59,926 bases of DNA, taken from contig JAKMDI010000003.1 of NCBI GenBank assembly GCA_022428005.1, positions 1 through 59,926 on the forward strand, in the 5' to 3' direction. The position numbers and the translations under genes are program-made. The notes beneath the pieces were generated by a model that worked only from the letters and a program-made list of their open reading frames with translations, was not told where the DNA came from and made no database searches. Of this stretch, positions 42,801 through 54,800 are shown piece by piece; position 1 is the first letter of the stretch, and every line of letters begins with the position of its first letter. Source of the stretch: Flavobacteriaceae bacterium. GTDB taxonomy: Bacteria; Bacteroidota; Bacteroidia; Flavobacteriales; Flavobacteriaceae.

Positions 42801-45800
42801 ATAACTTCTTCCCCATTCGCATTAAATATGGGCTCTTCTGGGAACCCATCATTATTATCATCTTGATCGGCATTATCTCCAATTCCATCACCATCTGAAT
42901 CTCTACTTTCGTTTGGATCTAATGGGAAGTCATCAAAACTATCAATAACTCCATCATTATCAGCATCTAAGTCTGAATTGTCACCAATTCCATCCCCATC
43001 GCTATCTAAACACTCATTTTTATTGAATGGGAAAACATCTTCTTCATCAATACACCCATCATTGTCGTCATCGTTATCTAAACAATCTGGGATCAAATCT
43101 TTATCATAATCTCTTGGTCTTTTGTAATCTCTAAGAGGGTCGCTGTCACATTCAATTTCATGATCATCACTGTATCCATCTCCATCATCATCTTGATCAG
43201 CATTATTTCCAATACCATCACCGTCGGTATCCAAATATTCTGAACTATCTTCAGGGAACGCGTCTTCTTTGTTAATCACACCATCATTATCAATATCTCT
43301 ATCCAAACAATCTATGATATTATCACCATCTGAATCCGGAGGGAAATCTGATGAGTCAAGTGGATTAGTTCCGCAAATAGTCTCAATTTTATCATTGAAT
43401 CCATCGTTATCATTATCTCTATCAATGTTATCAGGAATTCCATCTAGATCAAAATCTTCTATCTCAGTTTGAGAAGAATTATTAGTTAATCCTGAATTAT
43501 CTGTTTGATTATTATTGCCTGATTGTGAGGTATCATTATTATCTTGATCCTCCTCTATATCATTTACATTAATTACTGTATCACTTGAAGTCGCAATAAC
43601 TAGATCTAATCCAAGATCTTTAACCTCTTGAATCAGTATTTCAATTTCTTGATCCTCAGAACATCCGTTAGTAAATACTATTACACCAGAAGAAGAATCC
43701 TCACAATTGTCTATTTCATCCGCAACTCCATCACTGTCACTATCCTCGATATTCGTAGGTGTAGTTCTAACATAAGTATATCCTCCACCCATATATCCTA
43801 AACTCCAATCTTCAAAATACAATTCAAAATATATATTCTCTTCTTTAAGGTGGCCAATGAATTTTTTGCTTAACGAGGCTTTAATATTTGCATCTGAACC
43901 AAATAAATTATTCCAACTTGTGTATTCAAGAAGTAATGGATTATTATCTTCAAGGTTTCCTTCCGCCCATTCGACACCATAAGTTTCTCCCGATTGATTG
44001 TTAAAGCTTTGTTCCTTTGAAATATTAAATATCCCACTAGTGGATCTAGCAAGTTCAACCTCTGAAGTTAAACTATCATGATTTTCCTCCTTTGTCCAAT
44101 CTGAGAAAATTAGTTTTCTAAATCGGACTTTTTTACCGCTCCATATTTCTGGTGGCACTTGAGTTTCGTCACAACCATTTTCGTCTACCTCTACACCCTC
44201 AGTTGTATCTGGGCATAAGTCAAGTCCATTGACAACTCCATCATTATCATCATCAAATTGACTTTTTGAACATCCTTTTGAATTTGCAATTTCTCCCTCT
44301 GGTGTATTAGGACAATTATCCACCTCATTAGCTATTCCATCTCCATCATCATCTTGAATATCGCTTGGTGTACTTCTAATATACCTTACAAGTCCATTAC
44401 TACTCTTCCCCCATTCTAGGAACTTTAGATTGAGATAAACATTGTCTGTTTCTAAATGAACAATAAAGTTAATTCCAACAGATTCATTAGTTCTTCTCCC
44501 ATCACTTCTCATTGCATCTCTCCAAGACATAAATTCAAGTTCATTAATTAATGTACTTGATGTGAGACTTCCAATAGCCCATTTTGTGTCTATTGTTGAA
44601 CCATAAGATGATTCTTTTGCAATATTAAATAGACCTCTTCGGTTTTGTCTAGTAAGAATTACATTTGAAGTAAGGCTATCTTGATGTTTTGGGAGAGTCC
44701 AATCAACATTGTGATCCTTGCTAAACTCGATATTTGGACCTAGCCAAAACTTAGGCTTAACTTGAGAATCAGAACATCCATTTTCGTCCACAGATTCACC
44801 TAGAGGTGTATCTTCACATAAATCATAAAGATCAATGACTCCATCCTGATCTTGATCCTTTTGGTTCTCGGAACATCCATTAACAAAAGCCATTTCATCC
44901 TCTGGGGTATAAGGGCATTGATCAAATGAATTATCAACACCATCATTATCATCATCTTCAATGTTTAATGGAGTTGACCTCTCATAGGAAAAAGAATAAT
45001 TCGAGTCACTAAATGAAGTAAATTTAATTTCAAAGAATATGTTTTCACTCTCCAAGTGGACTACCATATCTTTTCCAATCAGATCTTTATTATTTGAACC
45101 TAATTCACTTCTAATTGAGGACAGTGATTTAAAATCAAGGCTAGAAATTTGACTTATTTTTCCAAGTGCCCACTTAGAATAAATCGGAGCACCAATTCTG
45201 GAGTTGTATGAAGTTTCAAAAATAGAGTTGAACAATAAATTTGAGCCACTACTTGATCTGGTAAATTCAGTAACCACGGTCAAACTATCTTTATCATTTT
45301 CCCAACTTGCAGTTCTATCTCTTTTATAAATTACTTTTGGACCTGTCCATAGCTGCCTTGCAGGACAACCACTATCATCAACTTGATATCCCACAGGTGT
45401 ATTAGGGCAGTTATCAAAAATATCTAAAACACCATCTTGGTCTTGATCTGAATCTGCGGGATCACATCCATTTACAAGTGCAGTAATATCGGCAGGGGTG
45501 TTGCCACATTTATCTACTGAATCATCAACACCATCACTATCAGCATCATCAATATTTTGAGGTGTAGACCTAATATATTCAAGTCCACCACCCATACCAC
45601 CACTAGTCCATTGATTAAACGTTATGTCGATATATATGTTATCAGTTATCAAGTGTAAAATCATAGGCCTATCTAGGGCAGTATGAATCTGGCCATTTTG
45701 ACGCATGATATCTTTCCATGAGCGATAAGTATTTAATACTGGGTTTCCATCATCAATACTTCCATAACTCCATTCAGTATCTTGGGTTGATCCATAACTT

Positions 45801-48800
45801 GATTCTTTAGCTATGTTAAATAAGCCTCGTTTATTTTGTCGAGTTAAAATTACATTAGATGTAAGGCTATCTTGATTTTCAGACAATGTCCAATCTACAG
45901 AATCATATTTTCTGAAAATTACTTTTTTACCAAGCCAGAGGGTTGGTGAGTTTTGACTAGCGGAGCATCCATTTTCATCAACTGTTTCACCTGATGGAGT
46001 GTCAGGACAATAATCAGTCAAGTCTGGAACTCCATCAAAATCATTGTCCATATCTTCCTCTTTACAACCAGTAACTAAATAAGTTATTTCTGGGTCACAA
46101 TATTCAATTGTGTTTGATGAGGTATCTGTTGTATTGGATGAAGTATCAGTATCATCAATAGGGTCAGACTCAGGAATTTCGAAGGTAATTACATAGGAAT
46201 ATGCGTTTCCTTGTGAATCATAAATTGAATTTTCTGAAGGAGTAACTATTAAAATTTCATCTCCACTGGGAAGTCCATCAATTTCAAGACCTAACTTAAC
46301 TGAATTTGAATCATGGTCAATAACCGTAGGTGAAGTAGATACTAATGATAATGACCCGCCAGATATAGATAGATTAAAGTCTTGATTCGATAAAGTCTCA
46401 GATGATGACGAGGAACCTCCATAAATTGGTTCATTTAATTCTATATCTAAAACATAACTATTTGATACAGATTCACTTCGTTCTATATTTTTAGAGACAA
46501 CAACAGGATATTCAATAATTGAATTGTAATTATTGAGTATTTCTTGTTCAGTAAGCACTCTACTATAAAGTCTATAAATCGGAATATATCCGTCAAATGC
46601 ATTTGAATTGGATAGACCTCCTGTCTGACTTGGTGGATTAAAAGTATCATCCATTTCATTTCCAATTATCATTGTACCACCAGGTAATATTGAAACACCA
46701 GCATTTAGTTTACCGCTAAAAACTAACTTTCCATCTATGAAAACCTCTTCTTTTCCAGAGGTCCTATCAGAGGTCCTGACTAAATGATGCCAGCCATCTG
46801 AGCCATTTAGGTTGATACCTGTGTCTAAACTGTTATTATTTCCGATTGATGCTCTAGAGAAAATTTTGATGTTTTCAGTACCCAAAAGCAATGACTGATT
46901 ATCATTGCCTTGAAGGTTATATGCTTTGAATGCTCCTAAATTATTTACTTCAGTTTTAATGTAATATTCATCAGTATATTTCTCTGCAGGATGGTCAAAA
47001 TCTTTGAGATAAAAATATTTACTTTTTTGGTCGCCTTCAAATTTAAATCCATTTGAAATTTCATATGTTGGAGTTCCAACTATGGTAAAATTATTTTCAT
47101 TTCCGGATAAATCATACCATGTATTACCATTTCCAGGATATGAATTTTGATCAAGTGAATTTAGATGAATTACCAATCCATTTGAACTTATATCAGTTGA
47201 ATTTGGAACTACAGGTGTCTGAAAATCATAATAGTTATTTGAAGATTCATGTGATTCAATATAATTGGGATCGATTTCACAAATGCAATTATCAACCGAA
47301 TCATCAACACCATCATAATCAGAGTCATTAATTTCATTAGGGGTAGTCCTTATATATGAAAACCCACCCATACCTCCTTGGTTACCCCTAGACCATGACA
47401 AGAATTTTATTTCAAAAAAAATGTTATCATCCTGAAGATGTACCACCATATCTCTATCAGTAGCCTCATATGTAGCTCCTAATGATCTCATAGCATCTTT
47501 CCAAGACCTAAAATTAAGTTTCGATGGGTCAATGCCAGAACTTGTTCGCATTTGATCAAGACTACCTACAGCCCATCTGGTACCTATAGTCGATCCATAG
47601 CTAGATTCTTTAGCAATATTAAATAAACCTCTTTTATCTTGTCTTGTGAAAATCACATTAGGAGTAAGACTGTCTTGATTAACTTCATTTAGCCAATCTG
47701 CTCCGTCTCTTTTGATAAATTTTACTTTTTTTCCTGTCCAAAGTATTATAGGATCTTGATCAGTAGTACATCCTTTATCGTCAACTGAATCACCCTGTGC
47801 AGTCTCGGGACAAAGATCATCTAAATCATTAACTCCATCACCGTCACTATCAGTTTGACTTGTTGCACAACCTTGTGAATTAGAAATTTGATCCAATGGG
47901 GTATTAGGACATTGATCAATAGAATCAGGAACTCCATCTTTATCCTGATCGTCAATGTCAGTGGGGGTTCCCCTCTCATATGCAAAACCACCACCAGCAT
48001 TGCTTTTTGTCCAATGTAGCAATTTAATATCTACGTATATATTATCACTAATCATGTGCATGACAAATGTTCTACCAACATTTTCATGAGTTTTACCAAG
48101 TGATCTAAATGTATCTTTCCAAGGTCTAAATTGAAGGTCATTGATATTATCATTCTCAATGGATCCGATTGCCCACTCAGTATCTACTGTGGAGCCATAA
48201 CTAGACTCTTGAGCTATATTAAACAAGCCTCGATTACTTTTTCTAGTTAATATTACATTACTTGTCAAACTATCTTGATTGATTGACAAATTAAAATCAG
48301 CATGGTCTTTCTTTTCAAAAAGAATCTTTTTCCCAGTCCATAATATTGGAGATTTTTGGCTTGTTGAGCATCCATATTCGTCAACAGCTTCAATAGCTGG
48401 AGTATTTGGACAAAGATCTATATTATCTGAAACACCGTCATTATCACTATCATTTGAACCAACAGGACATCCATTTTGAAGAACAGTAGTTCCTGATGGT
48501 GTATTAGAACATTCATCAAGAAGGTCTGGAACTCCATCATTGTCAGAGTCTAAAATTTGTTCATCTGTCCTTCTAACATATGAGAAACCTCCCCCAGTTT
48601 TGACTCTTCCACTATCCCAAGTCAAGAATTTTAAATCAAAATATATGTTATGGTCTGTCAACCATACAACCATATCTTGATTAGGTAAATCAGAAGTTTT
48701 TTTACCATTATACCTTGCGGCATCTCTCCATGTCATGAATGTTAAATTTCCTATCCCATCAGAGGTTTTCCCAAAAGCCCATAAAGTTCCCGCTGGTCCT

Positions 48801-51800
48801 TCATTATTTGAATCGTAGGAATTCTCAACAGATGAGTTATAAAGACCTCTATTATCCCCTCGAGTGATCGAAACCCCATCAATAATAAGATCAGTATTAG
48901 CGACTAGGTTTGTGTCAGCATTGGGTAATTTTTTAAATACAATCTCAGGACCATTCCAAATGATATAATTACACCCATTGGGGTCAACACTAGAGCCTTC
49001 TTCAGAATCTGGACAAAAGTCTTTATCATCATTTACCCCATCGTTGTCATTATCCATTTCACTATACAAACAACCGTTTACACTTACAGGGGTGTTAATA
49101 TTTAGATTATCACAATTATCAACTTCGTCAGCGACACCATCCATATCAAAGTCTGAAATATCATTTGGAGTTGAACGCAAATAAGAGAGTTCTCCACCCT
49201 GCTCATTATTCTTGTAGCTAAGGAATTTTATATCTAAGTAAATGTTATCATCTTGTAGAAATAAAACTAAATCTTTATCTAACCCAAAAACATCTCTAAA
49301 TGGTTTAAAATCTAATTCATTTAAATTATCGTTAGTTGTTCCCTCAGCCCATAGGGTATTTTTTGGGGTTCTGGATGAAGAATTATATTTTGTTTCTTGT
49401 TTTATATTAAAAATTTCCCAACGAAAATCCCTAGTAAGAATATAATTTGATGTAAGACTATCTTGATGAATTGATTTCCTCCAATCACTAAAGTTTACTT
49501 TTTTAAATAAAACTTTTGGGCCCTTCCATATTTGAGCAATTAACTGGTTTGAAGAACAACCATTTTCATCAACTTCATCACCCAATGGAGTATTATCACA
49601 TAAATCTAAAAAATCTGAGACACCATCTTCATCTTTATCTCTTTGATAGATAGAACATCCATCAATATAGGATGTTTGTTCATCAGGGGTATCAGGACAC
49701 AAATCTAGAGAATCAGGCACACCATCTTTATCCTGGTCATTTTCGTAATACGGTGTTGATCTCTCATATGAAAAACCTCCACTTACTCCTTGCTGAGCAT
49801 TTCCTTTTGTCCAGCTTAAAAATTTAACATCAATGAAAATATTTTTAGATACAATTTTCATTACAAAGTTTTTATCACCATCAGCAACTTGATGCGTTGA
49901 ACCTGTTGTCCTAATTGCATCTCTCCAACTCTGGAAAGTTAAATTTTCAATACCATCCTCTATTTTACCGACAGCCCATCGAGTATCTTCAGGAGATGAG
50001 TTGTTACTTCTATTATAACTAGTTTCAGAAAATGAATTAAATAAACCCTGTTTATCACCTCTGGTTATTAATACTTCATCAATTATTTTATCTTGATTTT
50101 CTGCAAGAGAGAAATTTGCATTATCTTTTTTCTCAAATATTACTTTTGGTCCTGTCCAAAGAATATCAGCAGGACAACCCTTATTATTGACTCCAAGATT
50201 TTCAGGGGTTGAAGGACATTCATCTAAATAATCCATAACTCCATCTGAGTCTCTATCAGTAACAAAAGGTGAGCATCCGTTTGGATAAACCATATGCCCA
50301 TATGGAGTATTGGGACATTCATCGATATCATTTGACACTCCATCGATGTCATCATCATCATAACCAAGAGGAGTACTTCTGATATATGAAAAACCACCTC
50401 CTCCAGTACCGCCATTTCTACCCTGCGACCAACTTAAAAATTTTAAATCAAAATATATATCGGAGGAAATTAAATGAACAACTAATGATTTCCCTACGAA
50501 TTCTCCATTCCTATGATTACTATTATCTCCTCTAAAAATCTCTTTCCATTTTTTGAATTCAAGATTTTCAATTCCCTCACTTATACTCCCTAGAGCCCAC
50601 TCAGTATCTTTTGGATTATCGTTATTATAACTATTTTCCTGAGCATAATTAAATATACCTCTTTTGTCTTGCCTTGTAAAAAACACATTGCCAACGATAC
50701 TATCATAATTAGATTTTAATTTCCAATCTGAATAATCATCTTTTACGAATAAGATATTTGGGCCTGTCCAAAGTGTTTTAGTCACACACCCAGTTTGATC
50801 AACACTAGCCCCAAATGGCGTTGATTCACATTCATCGATTAAATCAAGTATCCCATCTCTGTCTTCATCATTTTCATCGGCAGTACAACCATTAACAAAA
50901 CTTATCCCCCCTTCTTCTGAATCAGGACAAATGTCTTTGTCATTTGCAACACCGTCATAATCATCATCTAAAATATCGTTTGGAGTAGATCTAATATAGG
51001 AGAAACCCCCATCCATATCACCTTCTCTTCCACTTCTCCAACTAAGGAATTTGATTTCTAGGTAGATATTCTCTTGAACCAAATGAACAACCATATTTTT
51101 TCCAACACCATCTTGCATCTCACCATTAGATCTCATAAGATCTCTCCAAGTCATAAAATTTAGTTGATCAATATATTCAATATCACCATAAGCCCATCTT
51201 GTGTTTAGAGGTCCTTCAGCATGGCTACTGGAATTATACTGAGTTTCTTGAGCGATGTTAAATAACCCCCTATTATTTTGCCTTGTAAAAATGTAATTGT
51301 CAGTAAGCTTATCTTGATTCTCGGGTTTTGTCCAGTCAACCATGTCTTTTTTAACAAAAATAACTTTTGGACCAGTCCATAAAATCGGCGAGCTACAGCC
51401 ATCTTCATCAACTTCTTCCCCTGAAGTGGTTTGAGGACATAAATCTGATTCATTATAAACTCCATCATTATCTGAATCTAAATTTTCAATTTCACATCCA
51501 TTTACAGATACTGTAATATATGAGGGTGTATCTGGACACTGATCGTAATCATTTGCAACACCATCGGAATCATCATCCTCTAATTCTTCAGAGGTAGTTC
51601 TGTAGTATGAAAAACCACCTGTTAGATTATCATGGCCATTTACCCATTTTTCAAATTCTATTTCAAAAAATAAATTTGTAGATAATTGATGTACAACAAA
51701 CTTTTTCCCAGGCAAGTTAGATGCTCTATATCCCTCATTCTCCATGGCTTGCTTCCAATTGGTAAAATTTAAACTTGTCAAATCATCATTGATTGAACCA

Positions 51801-54800
51801 GCTGCCCATTCAGTATCTTTTGGTCCATTCAATGATGTATTGTACTGGTTTTCTTGTTGTATATTAAATAATCCTCTATTATCTCCTCTTGTCAGTGTTA
51901 ATCCAGAGTAAATACTATCTTTATTTTGACTTAAATTCCAATCTGCACCTGCAGGTTTTTCAAAATAAACCTTTTTACCTTTCCAAATCATTGGGGAGTT
52001 TTGATCAGCTGCACATCCATAATCGTTAACCTCTAAACCTTGTCTGGTGTCTGGACAGTAATCCAATGAATCTATAACTCCATCGCCATCGTCATCTTGC
52101 TGGTAAATGGAACAACCACGAGTATTAGCAATTACCCCATCTTGAGTATTAGGACACTGATCTAACTCATCGCTGACCCCATCCTTGTCAGTATCAGTTA
52201 TGTCGTTTGGAGTAGATCTTATATAGCTATATCCTCCACCCTTATTACTTCTTGTCCAATTCAAAAATTTAAAATCAATGTAAATATTTTTATCATCAAT
52301 TCTCATCACAAAATTGTGGTCAACTAGTTGATAAGTTTGTCCTACCGACCTAACGGCATCTCTCCAAGATTTGAAATCTAAATTTTCAATCCCATCTTCA
52401 ATCTTACCTACTGCCCATGATGTTCCAACTGGAGAAAATCTTGATGAACGTTCATATTCATTCTCTTGAGCAAAATTATATAGTCCTCTATTTTCCTTTC
52501 TTGTAATCGATATATCCTTGTAGATGAAGTCTTGATTTTTTTCGTCATTATAATCGGCATAATCATCTTTAGAAAATTTAACCATAGGACCAGTCCAAAG
52601 AATTGGGGGAAGACAACCATAACTGGTAACCGTTTCACCGGAGGGGGTATTTGGACATAGGTCTATATCATCCATCACTCCGTCATTATCCCTGTCAAGC
52701 TCCGAAAGAAGACATCCATTTACAAAGGCAATTGTTCCAGAAATCGTATCGGAACATTGATCAATTTTATCACTTACTCCATCTCCATCTGAATCAATTT
52801 GATTGTTTGGAGTACTTCTCTCATAAGAAAATCCTCCTCCTACTGAATATGATAGAAGTCTAATATCAAAGTAGATATTAGTAGATTTAACATGAACAAC
52901 ATAATCTTTTTCAAGAATATTTTGATTATTACTACCTCCATTTAATGCAAAAATATCCTCCATATTAGCGAATGATAGCCTAGTGAGATCTTCTTTACCG
53001 GTGTTTGGGTCAAATAGCATTGATGTATTACCTAAGGCCCATTCTGTATCATAAGGCCCTCCATATTCTTGATTGTATTTTAGTTGTCTAGCTCGATTGT
53101 ACAAACCATTTTGATCACCACGTGCAAACCAAAGAAATCTTGTAATGCTATCATAACTCTCTCTATTTGACTCAACTTGACCTTTAAATTTTTGAAAAAG
53201 AACTTTAGTCCCTTTCCATATCTCAGCCTTATCCTCATTCTCAGAGCACCCATATTCGTCAACTATAGATCCATTCCTTGTGAATGGGCAGAGATCTTCA
53301 AAATCAGGAATTCCATCCTGATCAGTATCAATTTGTTTTTCGGAACATCCCCTTGTGTTAGCAATTTCTCCAGATGGTGTATCAGGACATAAATCAATGT
53401 CGTCAGCTACTCCATCACCATCCTGGTCATCAATTTCAGATGGGGTTGACCTAATGTAAGAAAAACCTCCTCCTTGATTACTTCTTGTCCACTGTTCAAA
53501 TGTTAGTTCAAAATAAATATTTTCATCAATAATATGGACAACAAAAGTTTTACCAACTGATTCATAAGTTTGCCCAACAGCTCTAACAGCATCTCTCCAT
53601 GATTTGAACTCTAAAGCCTCTGGATCTATAGATCCAAAATTATAGATCTGGTCTAATGTGCCAAATGCCCACTCTGTGTTTACAGGTGAATCTCTCTGAC
53701 TTGTGTCATATTCATTTTCAAAAACTGGATTGAAGAGTCCTCTGTTTGACAATCTTGCTAAAGTTAGACTCTCAGTAATACTATCTTGATTATTGATAAG
53801 CGTACCATCACTTTTAGGCTCTTTTGTAAATCTCACTTTTTTCCCATTCCAAATAGTTATGGGAATTTGATCAAAAGAGCAGCCTTGGCTATTTACATTA
53901 GTATTTGATGGAGTATAAGGACATTTATCATTTAAATCTGAAACACCATCAGAATCAGTATCTAACTGATCGGCTGAGCATCCAAAATAATCTACCTCAG
54001 TATTTACAATGGTGTTCAAACAATCATCGTAATCATCAGCTATTCCGTCATTGTCCGTATCTAAAGTACCTGATACAGTACTCCTTATATATGAGAAGCC
54101 TCCACCTGTTCCATCATGATCATTCCTACCAGTAGTCCAATTTAAAAACTTGATGTCAACATATATATTATCTTCCTCTAAGTGTAATACCATATCATTT
54201 CCTACAGCCTGATAAGTTTTTCCAAAAGATCTCATGGTATTATGCCATGAATTAAAATTTAACTGAGAAATTCCATCAGAAATTTTTCCAGGTGCCCATT
54301 TTGTACCAATGGTTGAACCATAGCTGCTTTCTTTTGCAATATTGAACAGACCTCTATTACTTTGTCTTGTAAGGATTACATTATCAGTAAGATAATCTTG
54401 ATTTTCAGTGTTATTGTGATCAGCGTTATTTTCTTTAAGGAAATACCTTTTAGGACCCGTCCAGAAAATTGGCTTGTCTTGCGATTCACTACAGCCATCT
54501 TGGTCAACTGATTCTCCTTCGGGAGTATCAGGACACAAATCTAAATTATCCGTTACTCCATCATTATCCGAATCTTCATAAATTAATACAGAACATCCAA
54601 AAACATTTGACATAGATTCCTCATCTAGACATAATGAACTTGTTGAAGAACTTGCGGTGTCAGAAGGACATATGCAATCATCAACACTATCATCAACACC
54701 GTCATTATCAATATCTGTATCTAAATTATTTGGAGTGCTTCTTATATATTTGAAACCTCCAGATCCTTTTGCTTGCCACTGGGTTATTTTAATATCGATG

